NCBI RefSeq assembly: GCF_001281385.1
Contig: NZ_CP006911.1
Span: 434,001-498,000, forward strand
Reading direction: 5' to 3'
DNA: 64,000 bases
Source: Candidatus Pseudothioglobus singularis PS1
GTDB lineage: Bacteria; Pseudomonadota; Gammaproteobacteria; PS1; Pseudothioglobaceae
This document shows positions 49,396-58,977 of the stretch, piece by piece; within the stretch, counting starts at the first letter, position 1, and each line of letters opens with the position of its first letter. The translations under genes and the position numbers were made by a program. The notes beneath the pieces were generated by a model that worked only from the letters and a program-made list of their open reading frames with translations, did not search any database and was not told the origin of the DNA.

Positions 49396-50469
49396 CTACA
49401 TGTTGTCCAGGATAGCTTTTTTAACTTCATCTAATGTTGGGTTGATATTAATCATTGCCCCCGTGTCACATTGAGAGATCGCTGTATCTGGATCTTTCAG
49501 GCCATGACCTGTCAGCGTACATACAACGCTTGAGTGATCAGGAATTTTTCCAGATTTAATATCTCTTAATGCTCCTGCCACTGAAATAGCTGAAGCAGGC
49601 TCACAAAAAATTCCTTCCTTTTCAGTTAACAATTTTTGAGTGGCTAGAATTTCTTTATCAGAAAATGAATCAAACCAACCGTTTGACTCTTTGCTTAGTT
49701 TGAGTGCTTGATCCCAACTTTGAGGATTACCAATTCTAATTGCAGTTGCAATCGTTTCAGGTTTTTCGACCCTAGAGCCCTTGATAAATGGTGCAGCACC
49801 CTCTGCTTGATAGCCAAGCATTGTAGGGGTTGAGGAGGCTTTTCCAGCTTTAAAATATTCTGTATAACCCATCCAGTGTGCCGTTATGTTTCCTGCGTTA
49901 CCTACAGGCAAACAATGAAAATCTGGGGCATGACCGAGCTCTTCAATGATTTCAATTTCAAATGCTGCCGTTTTTTGACCTTGAAGTCTGAAAGGATTGA
50001 TCGAGTTTACGATGGACACTGGTGCGAATTCAGCTACCTCTTTAACAAGCTGCATTCCGTCATCAAAGTTACCTTTAATCTGAATAATGGTTGAGCCGTG
50101 GATCATGGCTTGCGCGAGCTTACCTAAAGCAATTTTCCCCTCAGGTATAACAACAAAAGCTTTAATTCCAGCTCTTGCAGCATAAGCGGCTGCAGCGGCA
50201 GAGGTATTTCCAGTTGATGCGCAAATGATCGCCTTGGAGCCACTCTCGACAGCTTTAGTGACTGCCATAGTCATACCTCGATCTTTGAAAGAACCAGTAG
50301 GATTTAATCCTTCATACTTGATATAGAGCTCAACCTGAGTGCCCATTTCGCATGGAATGTTTTCCAGTTTTATTAGTGGGGTGTTACCCTCACCTAGGCT
50401 TATCAGACGAGTCTTTTCACCAACAGGTAGTCTGTCTCTATATTTCTCAATTAATCCTGTGTATCTCAT
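49396..50469 (-). CDS. thrC: Threonine synthase
   Basis: ThrC converts O-phosphohomoserine to threonine with PLP. The 357-residue protein is the shorter form like that of Bacillus rather than the longer enterobacterial enzyme. The PLP lysine is in EGLNPTGSFKDRGM, ASTGNTSAAAAAYAARAG follows, and VGNAGNITAHW lies near residue 185. It sits 13 bases after hom, giving a hom-thrC unit without thrB. Confidence 0.95.
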   Translation of the reverse strand: MRYTGLIEKYRDRLPVGEKTRLISLGEGNTPLIKLENIPCEMGTQVELYIKYEGLNPTGSFKDRGMTMAVTKAVESGSKAIICASTGNTSAAAAAYAARAGIKAFVVIPEGKIALGKLAQAMIHGSTIIQIKGNFDDGMQLVKEVAEFAPVSIVNSINPFRLQGQKTAAFEIEIIEELGHAPDFHCLPVGNAGNITAHWMGYTEYFKAGKASSTPTMLGYQAEGAAPFIKGSRVEKPETIATAIRIGNPQSWDQALKLSKESNGWFDSFSDKEILATQKLLTEKEGIFCEPASAISVAGALRDIKSGKIPDHSSVVCTLTGHGLKDPDTAISQCDTGAMININPTLDEVKKAILDNM

Positions 50470-50482
50470 AATTATTAATATT

Positions 50483-51760
50483 TTAGTCTAGTAGTTCAAT
50501 ATGAATGAGTTGGACTTCAGCTTGGTTAAAGTCACTTGCTTCAATTGCTTTCTTAATATTCATCACTGTCTTAGTGCTGACTCTGTCAGTTGTGATTGCA
50601 ATATGTGCATTTTTATTCTCATCAACTTGTTTTTGAATTAAGGCTTCTATACTGACATTGTGATCGTTAAAAATTCCTGTTACTTTTGAAAGAACACCCT
50701 TAATATCAGACACTAGTAGCCTTAAAAAGAATTCACTAACTATTGCGTCGTTGTCAACTACATTAATCTTTTCTTGAGATTTCCATCCTAGTATGTGGTT
50801 GCTGGTTTGATTATTGATAATATCATTAAGGTCTGCAATGACGGCAGATGCAGTGGCTTCGTCACCAGCACCAGCACCATAATATAGGCTCGTCCCGAGC
50901 GCATCACTCTTAACCAGGACAGCATTCATTACGCCATCCACCTGTGCAATTAATTGACTGTTAGAAACCAGGGTTGGATGAACACGAAGTTCTATACCAT
51001 CTTCTACTCTTTTTGCAATTCCGAGATGTTTTATTGTGTAACCCAACTCTGTTGCATGGAGGATATCTTCCGTTGTAATTTTGCTAATACCTTGCGTATA
51101 GACTTTACTGAATTGAATTTCTGTTCCAAAAGCAATTGCCGCAAGGATTGAGAGTTTGTGTGCAGCGTCAATTCCTTCAATATCAAAGGTAGGGTCTTCT
51201 TCTGCATAGCCAAGAGCCTGAGCTTCTTTTAATACATCATCAAAGTCTCTACCCTTTTCCTTCATGTCGGTTAGGATGAAGTTTCCAGTTCCATTAATAA
51301 TACCTGCCACTGATTCAATGTTATTAGCGCTTAAGCCTTGGCCTAAGGCCTTTATGATTGGAATTCCTCCAGCAACTGAGGCTTCAAATAAGAAGCGAAC
51401 TTGTTTCTTATTTGCAAGCTTCATTAACTCGTTACCATGATTACCAATGAGTGCTTTATTAGCCGTAATAATATGCTTACCATTATTGATAGCAGCCTCA
51501 ACCAATTCTTTGGCTAGACCAAAACCACCAATAAGCTCCAAAACAACATCAATGTCAGGATGATTGACAACCTCGAATGGATCTTCCGTTAATTTAATAT
51601 TAGAGGTGTCACAAATTCGTTTTTTTGTTACATCTCGAACACCCGCTATGACGAGCTCTATTTGAACACCAGTGCGCCTTTCTATCGATGCACTATTTTT
51701 TTGTAACACATTGATAACGCCACCACCAACTGTCCCGAGACCAAGAATTCCAACTTTCAT
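50483..51760 (-). CDS. hom: Homoserine dehydrogenase
   Basis: This enzyme reduces aspartate semialdehyde to homoserine, the branch to threonine and methionine. The 425-residue protein has the NAD(P) motif GILGLGTVGGGV, ANKALIGNHG, NGTGNFILTDM and GIDAAHKLSILA, and a C-terminal ACT domain (about residues 345-425) for feedback control. It is a monofunctional enzyme without aspartate kinase. It leads the hom-thrC operon. Confidence 0.96.
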   Translation of the reverse strand: MKVGILGLGTVGGGVINVLQKNSASIERRTGVQIELVIAGVRDVTKKRICDTSNIKLTEDPFEVVNHPDIDVVLELIGGFGLAKELVEAAINNGKHIITANKALIGNHGNELMKLANKKQVRFLFEASVAGGIPIIKALGQGLSANNIESVAGIINGTGNFILTDMKEKGRDFDDVLKEAQALGYAEEDPTFDIEGIDAAHKLSILAAIAFGTEIQFSKVYTQGISKITTEDILHATELGYTIKHLGIAKRVEDGIELRVHPTLVSNSQLIAQVDGVMNAVLVKSDALGTSLYYGAGAGDEATASAVIADLNDIINNQTSNHILGWKSQEKINVVDNDAIVSEFFLRLLVSDIKGVLSKVTGIFNDHNVSIEALIQKQVDENKNAHIAITTDRVSTKTVMNIKKAIEASDFNQAEVQLIHIELLD

Positions 51761-51788
51761 TATTGTATTTTATAAATTCGAATGCGCC

Positions 51789-51797
51789 ATTATACCA
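51789..51797 (-). promoter_or_regulatory. Extended -10 promoter of hom
   Basis: On the minus strand TGGTATAAT is a perfect extended -10. It lies 28 bases upstream of the hom ATG. The -35 region is poor (TGATGA at 17 bases), as expected of an extended -10 promoter. Confidence 0.55.
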
Positions 51798-51883
51798 AGC
51801 AGCGAAATGACTCATCAGAAATCATGTTTAAAAATGTTGCTACAGTAATTGAACTCTGATAACCAACAATTTATATGAGTCAA

Positions 51884-53338
51884 TTATTTAAGTCCACCCA
51901 TACAGATGTACTTAAGTTCCATGAAGTCATCAATACCATAGTGAGAGCCCTCTCTTCCAAGTCCCGATTCTTTCACGCCACCAAATGGAGCTACTTCATT
52001 AGATATAACGCCTTCATTAATACCCACCATGCCATACTCTAAAGCTTCTGAGACCCGCCAAATGCGATTAATATCCGTTGTGTAGAAATAAGAAGCTAAG
52101 CCAAACTCAGTATCGTTTGCAAGTTGGATTGCCTCTTCCTCAGTTTTGAACTTAAAAACGGGTGCAAGAGGTCCAAAAGTCTCCTCTGAGGCCATTTTCA
52201 TGGAGGCATCAACGTTTCCAATAACGGTTGGCTCAAACATAGTGCCGCCATTCTTATGGGGCTTTCCGCCAGCAACAATGACAGCGCCACGATCTAAAGC
52301 ATCTGCCAAGTGATTTTTAACTTTGTCAAGTGCTTTAAAGCTAATAAGTGGGCCCTGATTAACGCCTTCATCCATTCCATTGCCAACGTTAAGCGTTTTA
52401 ACGGCTTCTCCTAGTTTTTCAACGAAATGATCATAAATGCCTTCTTGGACAATAAAGCGGTTTGTGCAAACACAGGTCTGTCCCGTGTTTCTAAATTTTG
52501 AGATGAGCGCGCCGGCCACCGCAGAATCTAAATCAGCATCATCAAAAACGATAAATGGGGCATTGCCTCCAAGCTCCATTGAAACCTTTTTCATAGTATC
52601 AGCACAGTTACGTGTTAAGATTTTTCCAACAGCTGTAGATCCGGTAAATGATAGTTTTCGAACAATAGGACTATCGGTTAAAGCCTTTCCAATTTCACTC
52701 GATTGAGTCCCAACCACGACATTTAAAATACCACTAGGGATTCCAGCTTGCTCAGCCAGTTCAGCAATTGCAAGAGCTGATAATGGGGTCTCTGCAGCTG
52801 GTTTAATGACCACTGGGCAACCTGCAGCTAAGGCAGGAGCACACTTTCTAGTGATCATTGCAATTGGAAAATTCCATGGCGTTATTGATGCAACAACACC
52901 AATAGGCTGCTTGATAACTAAAATCCTTCTGTCATTTGATGGAGTCGGGATAATGTCTCCATAGGTTCTTTTACCTTCTTCTGCGAACCATTCAATGAAT
53001 GATGCGCCATAACCCACTTCTCCTCTTGCTTCAGCAATTGGCTTACCTTGTTCGGCTGTCATTAATATAGCAAGGTCTTCTTGGTTTGCCATAATCAGAT
53101 CAAACCACTTTTTGAGGATGATTGCTCTCTCTTTGGCAGTTCTAACTCTCCAATCTGGCCAGGCCTCGTTGGCAGCATTGATGGCTTCATCGGTCTCTTT
53201 CTTGCCCATATCAGGAAGAGTGCTTATGACTTCATTGGTGTAGGCATTTGTAACATCAAAGCGAGAATCTGCATCATCGCCAACCCATTTTCCATTGACA
53301 TAACCGTGCGCTTTCAAAAGACTAGAGTTTGTTAACAT
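51884..53338 (-). CDS. gabD: Succinate-semialdehyde dehydrogenase (NAD(P)+)
   Basis: An aldehyde dehydrogenase of 484 residues with the GabD pattern: ITPWNFPIAMITRKCAPALA, FTGSTAVGKIL, MELGGNAPFIVFDDAD with the catalytic glutamate, and NTGQTCVCTNR with the catalytic cysteine. It would oxidise succinate semialdehyde from GABA to succinate. It lies 76 bases downstream of potI, ending the polyamine transport cluster. It may also oxidise 4-aminobutanal-type intermediates, since no puuC is visible. Confidence 0.93.
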   Translation of the reverse strand: MLTNSSLLKAHGYVNGKWVGDDADSRFDVTNAYTNEVISTLPDMGKKETDEAINAANEAWPDWRVRTAKERAIILKKWFDLIMANQEDLAILMTAEQGKPIAEARGEVGYGASFIEWFAEEGKRTYGDIIPTPSNDRRILVIKQPIGVVASITPWNFPIAMITRKCAPALAAGCPVVIKPAAETPLSALAIAELAEQAGIPSGILNVVVGTQSSEIGKALTDSPIVRKLSFTGSTAVGKILTRNCADTMKKVSMELGGNAPFIVFDDADLDSAVAGALISKFRNTGQTCVCTNRFIVQEGIYDHFVEKLGEAVKTLNVGNGMDEGVNQGPLISFKALDKVKNHLADALDRGAVIVAGGKPHKNGGTMFEPTVIGNVDASMKMASEETFGPLAPVFKFKTEEEAIQLANDTEFGLASYFYTTDINRIWRVSEALEYGMVGINEGVISNEVAPFGGVKESGLGREGSHYGIDDFMELKYICMGGLK

Positions 53339-53414
53339 AATTTATCCTAATTGCTGAATTATTTAAAGATGCTAATTATAAAGTCCTATTCACTAAATGT
53401 GTATAGCAAACTTA

Positions 53415-54209
53415 TTAGACTTTTATGACGTTTTGCTTTTGCCTTCTGCCAATGATGGATGCACTAATAACACCAAGCGTAACGAGACCCACCAGAATAG
53501 TTGAAACTGCATTGATTTCAGGTGTAACCCCAAGTCTTACCATTGAGTAAATCTTCATAGGCAGTGTGGTTGATCCAGGGCCAGAGGTAAAACTTGCAAT
53601 GACTAAATCATCAAGCGATAAGGTGAAAGATAAGAGCCATCCTGCAACAACTGCAGGAAGGATAATGGGAAGAGTGATCAAGATAAAGGTTCGAAAAGGA
53701 GTGCAGCCTAAGTCAAGTGCAGCCTCTGTAATGCTGTCATCATAGCTAGACATTCTTGACTGAATGACAACAGCAACGTAACACATTGAAAAGGTTATGT
53801 GAGCAAGTGTAACTGTAAAAACTCCTCGATCAACTGCTAAAGCAACAAACATCAGTAAAGTTGAAAGTCCAATAATGACCTCTGGCATAACCATTGGAGC
53901 GTAGATCATCCCTGAAAAAAGTGTGCGACCCCTAAAATGGCCAAAACGCGTCATGACTAGGCCTGCAATAGTTCCAAGAATGGTTGCAACAGTTGACGAT
54001 ACAAATGCGACCTTGATTGTTACCCAGGCTGCATCTTTTATACCTTGATTCTGCATCAGTTCGCCATACCACTTAGTAGAAAATCCACCCCAGACAGTAA
54101 CCAAGCGTGACTCATTAAAGCTAAATAAGATTAGCAGGATGATGGGTATGTATAAGAACGAAAACCCAATTACCAAAGCTAAAATGTTGAAGTTTCCAAA
54201 CTTTTTCAT
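53415..54209 (-). CDS. potI: Putrescine/spermidine ABC transporter permease PotI-like
   Basis: An inner-membrane permease of 264 residues with six hydrophobic segments and the EAA-type loop ITEAALDLGCTPFRTFILITLP. I chose ATG 54209 (MKKFGNFNIL), which overlaps the potH stop codon in an ATGA junction; a longer in-frame start would lie inside potH. It pairs with PotH as a heterodimer. PotC is the close paralogue. Confidence 0.92.
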   Translation of the reverse strand: MKKFGNFNILALVIGFSFLYIPIILLILFSFNESRLVTVWGGFSTKWYGELMQNQGIKDAAWVTIKVAFVSSTVATILGTIAGLVMTRFGHFRGRTLFSGMIYAPMVMPEVIIGLSTLLMFVALAVDRGVFTVTLAHITFSMCYVAVVIQSRMSSYDDSITEAALDLGCTPFRTFILITLPIILPAVVAGWLLSFTLSLDDLVIASFTSGPGSTTLPMKIYSMVRLGVTPEINAVSTILVGLVTLGVISASIIGRRQKQNVIKV

Positions 54210-55120
54210 GAGATAGCCTTTTCTTGAGATCTTTGATAAAGCATTATTGGAACCACAAGCAAAGCTAGTAATATTATAGCAACGGCTGATGCAACTGGCC
54301 AATCGCGATTATAGAAGAACTCAGTCCAAAGCACTTTTCCAATCATAAGAGTCTCTGAGCCTCCTAGTAAATCTGGAATGACAAACTCACCCATGACAGG
54401 AATAAAGACTAAGAAGCAGCCTGCTAAAATGCCTGGAAGAGAGAGCGGAACAGTGACTGTCCAAAAAGTTTTAAAAGGCCTGCATCCAAGATCAGCTGCA
54501 GCCTCTAAAAGACTCATATCCATTTTTTCTAAATTGGCATAGAGCGGCAAAATCATAAATGGAAGATACGAGTAAACAATACCAATGTAAACGGCAAGGT
54601 CAGTGTTCATAATAATTAAAGGTTTTTCGATGAGCCCAATGGTCATCAAGGCCAAATTTAATAAACCCTCTGTTTTCAAAATACCAATCCAAGCGTAGAC
54701 CCTGATGAGGAATGAGGTCCAGAATGGAAGAATTACAAGCATTAACAGTATCCCCCTCCAACGCGTTGGCGCTCTTGCCACGCTGTATGCAATTGAATAT
54801 CCAATGATGAGGGTCAGGACTGTTGAAATGACGGCAATTTTTAGGCTTGATAGGTATGCCTTAATATAAAGAGAGTCACTGAAAAGAAATAAATAACTCT
54901 CAAGACTTGCTTGGACTGATGGAAACCAAGAATCTCCCCAATCCAGAAGAGAAGTATAGGGCGGTATCGCCATAATCGGTTCAGCAAGGCTGATCTTGAG
55001 AACAAAGATAAAGGGGAGAAGGAAAAACAACAAAAGCCATACATAGGGAACTGCTATGACTGCAAGTCTGCCACTCAGTAAAGATCTGAAGGGGCTTGAC
55101 ATTTTTTGCTTGTTTTTCAT
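54206..55120 (-). CDS. potH: Putrescine/spermidine ABC transporter permease PotH-like
   Basis: An inner-membrane permease of about 304 residues with six hydrophobic segments and the EAA loop LLEAAADLGCRPFKTFWTVTVP. In-frame ATGs at 55162, 55120 and 55102 are possible. I prefer 55120 because it leaves potG intact with a 5-base gap, but none has a strong ribosome-binding sequence. It is coupled to potI by a 4-base overlap. Confidence 0.9.
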   Translation of the reverse strand: MKNKQKMSSPFRSLLSGRLAVIAVPYVWLLLFFLLPFIFVLKISLAEPIMAIPPYTSLLDWGDSWFPSVQASLESYLFLFSDSLYIKAYLSSLKIAVISTVLTLIIGYSIAYSVARAPTRWRGILLMLVILPFWTSFLIRVYAWIGILKTEGLLNLALMTIGLIEKPLIIMNTDLAVYIGIVYSYLPFMILPLYANLEKMDMSLLEAAADLGCRPFKTFWTVTVPLSLPGILAGCFLVFIPVMGEFVIPDLLGGSETLMIGKVLWTEFFYNRDWPVASAVAIILLALLVVPIMLYQRSQEKAIS

Positions 55121-55125
55121 GATGG

Positions 55126-56256
55126 TTACGACAGAAGAACGACCGCTGAGTGGGGTGCCCATTGTAAATAAACCTCATCTTCCCAGGTTAGATGGTGTTC
55201 TTCAGTTCTTTCACGATTTGCCCGAATTGCTTTGAGAATTCTTCCATTATCAAGCCTGACATGGTAAGTTGAAAAGCTACCACCATAGGCTATATCCTCA
55301 ATTTTTCCTTTTAATATATTGTGATTATCAGACGGCTTCTTTTTAGAGATTTCAAGCTTTTCAGGCCTAATCGCAAACCACATCATATCTCCAGGAGATG
55401 CATCAACCTCCTGCGTTGCAAAAACAATGGATTTAGAGTCCTCAGATTCTAGTTGAGTACCAGTTTCATTTTGGCCTTTATAGATGCCTTGTAATATATT
55501 GACATCCCCGATAAAGTCTGCCACATCCTTGTTGATTGGCGCCTCATAAATTTCAGTAGGTGTTGCCACCTGGACTAGGTTTCCTGAGTCCATCACCCCA
55601 ATCCGACTGGAGACTGTCATCGCTTCCTCTTGGTCGTGAGTCACAATAACAAAGGTGACCTCAAGTTTTTCTTGAATGTCCATAAGTTCGAATTGTGTTT
55701 GCTCTCTGAGCCTTTTATCAAGGGCTCCAAGAGGTTCATCAAGAAGTAATAGTTTTGGTCGTTTGGCAAGACTTCTAGCCAAAGCAACGCGCTGACTTTG
55801 ACCACCAGAAAGTTGATTGGGTTTGCGTTTAGCAAAATCTGTCAGCTCGACCAGTTCAAGCATTTCTTCAACCCTTTGCCTGATTTCATTTTCCGGAAGA
55901 TTGTCCTGCTTCAAGCCAAAGGCAATATTTTTTTCGACTGTCATATGCGGAAAAAGGGCGTAGGACTGAAACATCATATTGATGGGTCTGAGGTGAGGCG
56001 GTATTTCTGAGATATCGTCACCGTCCAGAAGGATTCTTCCATCAGTTATTTTCTCAAACCCTGCTAGCATTCTAAGAAGAGTTGTTTTGCCACAGCCAGA
56101 GGGCCCTAATAACGAGAAAAACTCATTCTTATATATATCAAGGTTAAGGTTATCAATAGCGGTAAAGTCGCCGAATTTTTTAGTGACATTTTCTATTTGA
56201 ATGTAAGGCTTTTCAGACGAATTGAGCCACGGTGAAGCTGATAGTGTTTCAGACAT
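55126..56256 (-). CDS. potG: Putrescine/spermidine ABC transporter ATP-binding protein PotG-like
   Basis: This cytoplasmic ATPase of 376 residues has Walker A GPSGCGKTTLLRML, Q-loop MMFQSYALFPHMTV, signature LSGGQSQRVALARSLA, Walker B LLLLDEPLGALD, and a C-terminal TOBE domain (about residues 295-376). A terminator-like hairpin lies between it and potF, so it is probably expressed at lower level than the binding protein. Confidence 0.95.
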   Translation of the reverse strand: MSETLSASPWLNSSEKPYIQIENVTKKFGDFTAIDNLNLDIYKNEFFSLLGPSGCGKTTLLRMLAGFEKITDGRILLDGDDISEIPPHLRPINMMFQSYALFPHMTVEKNIAFGLKQDNLPENEIRQRVEEMLELVELTDFAKRKPNQLSGGQSQRVALARSLAKRPKLLLLDEPLGALDKRLREQTQFELMDIQEKLEVTFVIVTHDQEEAMTVSSRIGVMDSGNLVQVATPTEIYEAPINKDVADFIGDVNILQGIYKGQNETGTQLESEDSKSIVFATQEVDASPGDMMWFAIRPEKLEISKKKPSDNHNILKGKIEDIAYGGSFSTYHVRLDNGRILKAIRANRERTEEHHLTWEDEVYLQWAPHSAVVLLS

Positions 56257-56273
56257 GATTTTAAATTAAAGAG

Positions 56274-56307
56274 AAAAAACCTTCATGATGCGAGGCATCA
56301 TGAAGGT
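56274..56307 (-). terminator. Terminator between potF and potG
   Basis: A perfect 13-bp stem pairs 56295-56307 with 56279-56291 around a 3-base loop. On the minus strand six T bases (56279-56274) end the structure. It lies 18 bases beyond the potF stop codon and 18 bases before the potG start, inside the operon, so read-through must be partial. Confidence 0.88.
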
Positions 56308-56324
56308 AATTTTGATTTTTTCAA

Positions 56325-57419
56325 CTACTGACCAGTTTTTACTTTAGTCCATGTTCTAGTGACCACTCTTTGAATTTTGGGATCACTATAGCTTGGGCTA
56401 ATATAAGTATTCTGCATGACTTCTTCTGTAGGATAGACAGCTGGATCACTCAGCAAATCAGGCTCAAGTAATGGCTGAGATGCAAAGTTACCATTAGCAT
56501 ACCAAACATAGTTTGTTGCAGTCGCAATCTGCTCAGGGTCCATTATCCAGTTGATGTACTTATGAGCATTAGCAGTATTTGGGGCATCCTTAGGAATTGC
56601 TAACTGATCGAACCACATAAGAGCTCCTTCATCTGGAATTGCGTAGACAATCTCGACACCATTTTCAGCTTCTTCAGCTGCATATAATGCCTGAAATACA
56701 TCTCCAGACCAGCCAACTACGAGACAGATATCTCCATTTCCAAGAGCATCAATATATTGTGATGAATGGAATTTCTGGATGTATGGTCGAACTGCAGTCA
56801 GAACATCCTCAGCTTTCGCTATGACATCCTTATCAGTACTTCTTGGATCTTCACCAAGATAGGCTAGGGCTGCTGGAATTATTTCTTCAGGAGCATCTAG
56901 AAGATGAACACCACAGTCTGCGAATTTAGAAACAACATCCGGATCAAAAACCATCGCAAGAGAAGTCGTTGGCGCATTATCCATCCTTTCGTTTATCATT
57001 TCAACGTTGTAACCAATTCCAGTTGTTCCCCACATGTAGTTGACTGAGTAGTCATTCAGAGGGCCAAATTGTTCCACTTGCTCTTCAATCTTTCCCCACA
57101 TGTTGCTAATATTTGATAATTTTGATTTATCTAGTTTTTGAAAAACACCTGCTTGAATTTGACGTGCTAAGAAGCTGCTCGATGGAACGACTACATCATA
57201 CCCAGATCCTCCTGCTAGCAGTTTAGACTGCAAAAACTCGTTAGAATCGAATACGTCGTAGACAACTTTAATACCTGTTGCTGCAGTGAAGTCCTCGTTA
57301 ACTTGCTCGTCAATATAATCTGACCAGTTATAAACATTAACCACTTCTTCTGCAATCACCGCTTGAGCTGAAAACGTCAGTGCTCCAGCTATGAGCAGCT
57401 TATTTAACTTATTTTTCAT
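56325..57419 (-). CDS. potF: Putrescine-binding periplasmic protein PotF-like
   Basis: A periplasmic polyamine receptor of 364 residues. The signal peptide (about residues 1-23) ends VIAEE, followed by VVNVYNWSDYIDEQVNEDF, the typical PotD/PotF start. GGSGYDVVVPSSSFLARQ and VVGWSGDVFQALYAAEEA line the binding cleft in the family. AAAGGAG precedes ATG 57419. It is listed as PotF rather than PotD by operon partners; the specificity was not tested. Confidence 0.94.
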   Translation of the reverse strand: MKNKLNKLLIAGALTFSAQAVIAEEVVNVYNWSDYIDEQVNEDFTAATGIKVVYDVFDSNEFLQSKLLAGGSGYDVVVPSSSFLARQIQAGVFQKLDKSKLSNISNMWGKIEEQVEQFGPLNDYSVNYMWGTTGIGYNVEMINERMDNAPTTSLAMVFDPDVVSKFADCGVHLLDAPEEIIPAALAYLGEDPRSTDKDVIAKAEDVLTAVRPYIQKFHSSQYIDALGNGDICLVVGWSGDVFQALYAAEEAENGVEIVYAIPDEGALMWFDQLAIPKDAPNTANAHKYINWIMDPEQIATATNYVWYANGNFASQPLLEPDLLSDPAVYPTEEVMQNTYISPSYSDPKIQRVVTRTWTKVKTGQ

Positions 57420-57514
57420 TATTACTCTCCTTTTATTTTTTACTTTTAAGTTATTGGATTATATTAAATTTTTATATTTAATAATCACCTTTTTTAAAAA
57501 TACAGTCCATTTGA

Positions 57515-58873
57515 TCAAAGATGACGCAAATATGAATTGTATTCAAAATCTGTAATTGTGCTATCAAACCTATTGATTTCGGATTCTTTAACAACTTGAT
57601 AAGATTTTTGAAATTGCTCACCAAAAAACTCCTTCACAACTGAAGATTGACTTGTTTTTTTAACGGCCTCCCTCCATGTGATTCCTAATTCAGGCTTATG
57701 CTGAGCATGAGCATTGCCAATCGTTTCATTATCGAGTAGATCTTTATTTTGAATTCCTGAAAGAACGCTTGAGAGAATAGAGGCAAAGACAAGATATGGG
57801 TTTGCATCTGCACTTGGTAATCTGAATTCTAATCTCGTTGCGCTTGAAGATGCTTCTGGAAGTCTAATGAGTGAGGTCCTATTTTCATTTCCCCAGCTCA
57901 GAGTCGTTGGCGCATGATCAGCATTGTGAACGAGTCTTCGATATGAATTCGCACTGGGTGCATAAAACGACAGAAAGTCTGGTGTTGTTTTTAATAGACC
58001 AGCTATTGAGTTTGCAAAGATGCCTTTGGGTTGCTTGTCTTTATCAACTTCAAAGACATTATTGCCATTTTTATCAATAAGGCTAAGATGAGCATGCATC
58101 CCATTGCCTGCATGTTCTGAAAATGGTTTTGCCATAAATGTAGCGTTAAGATTAAATTTTTTCGCGCTGTTTTTGATAGAGCGCTTCATTAAGAAGGCTT
58201 GGTCTGCTATTAATAAAGCGTCATCATGATGCAGTAGGTTAATTTCAAACTGTCCAGGAGCACACTCTTTTATAGCAGTTTCAGCAGGTATCCCTAGTAA
58301 GTGTGCACTTTTTTCTACCAGGTCAAAAAACCCTTCGAAGTCATCCATTTCATTTAAATTTAGAAGTTGAACCTCTTCATATCTTCTATTGGTGCCAGGA
58401 ATGAGTGGCATTTGGGGATGACCGTTTTTTTGAAGTTTTTGATCAATTAAATAAAACTCCATTTCAGGCGCAATAACTGGCTTAAGTTCTAGCTCTTCGA
58501 AGCGTTTCAAAACTGTGCTGAGGATATGCCTTGGGTCAGCGTAAATAGGATTCCCATCGCCATCTTCCATACTGACCAGGCACTGCGCATTTTTACGAGA
58601 ACTCCAAGGGGTAATGGCAAGGGAATTCTCAACGACTCTGCATATGGCGTCGCCATCGCCGGACATAACCAGTCCTGTCCCTTTAGGATTGTCTCCCCAA
58701 ACATCGAGAACATAGCTTGAGATAGGCATTTTTAATCCACCTTTGGAGGCTTTAATCAAAGTTTTAGGAGAGGCATTTTTACCTCTAGGAATCCCATTAA
58801 AGTCAACATAGATAAACTCAACTTTCTCAAGATCAGGATTTTCATCAAGAAATTTTTCTGCAAAATTCTTCAT
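57515..58873 (-). CDS. puuA: Gamma-glutamylpolyamine synthetase (glutamine synthetase family)
   Basis: PuuA ligates glutamate to putrescine using ATP, opening the gamma-glutamylated pathway. The 452-residue protein has the glutamine-synthetase fold: FIYVDFNGIPRGKNASPKTL, PVIAPEMEFYLID, ECAPGQFEINLLHHDDALL, and the ATP-region MAKPFSEHAGNGMHAHLS. It lies upstream of potF on the same strand. The context favours PuuA over assimilatory GlnA, which has a different C-terminus and an adenylylation site. The operator at 58929-58944 precedes it. Confidence 0.9.
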   Translation of the reverse strand: MKNFAEKFLDENPDLEKVEFIYVDFNGIPRGKNASPKTLIKASKGGLKMPISSYVLDVWGDNPKGTGLVMSGDGDAICRVVENSLAITPWSSRKNAQCLVSMEDGDGNPIYADPRHILSTVLKRFEELELKPVIAPEMEFYLIDQKLQKNGHPQMPLIPGTNRRYEEVQLLNLNEMDDFEGFFDLVEKSAHLLGIPAETAIKECAPGQFEINLLHHDDALLIADQAFLMKRSIKNSAKKFNLNATFMAKPFSEHAGNGMHAHLSLIDKNGNNVFEVDKDKQPKGIFANSIAGLLKTTPDFLSFYAPSANSYRRLVHNADHAPTTLSWGNENRTSLIRLPEASSSATRLEFRLPSADANPYLVFASILSSVLSGIQNKDLLDNETIGNAHAQHKPELGITWREAVKKTSQSSVVKEFFGEQFQKSYQVVKESEINRFDSTITDFEYNSYLRHL

Positions 58874-58928
58874 AGATTGTTTTTGAAAATATTATTTGCC
58901 TACATTAAATGTGAGATAATTCTATCAT

Positions 58929-58944
58929 ATTTGTGATCACAAAT
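58929..58944. promoter_or_regulatory. Palindromic operator between puuA and the GntR gene
   Basis: ATTTGTGATCACAAAT is a perfect 16-base palindrome in the divergent control region, 55 bases upstream of puuA and 34 bases upstream of the regulator gene. A near copy lies before spuC. GntR/FCD proteins bind such symmetric sites next to their own genes, so autoregulation is likely. Confidence 0.7.
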
Positions 58945-58977
58945 TAATAATATAAAAAAATATTATAAAAGATTAGT

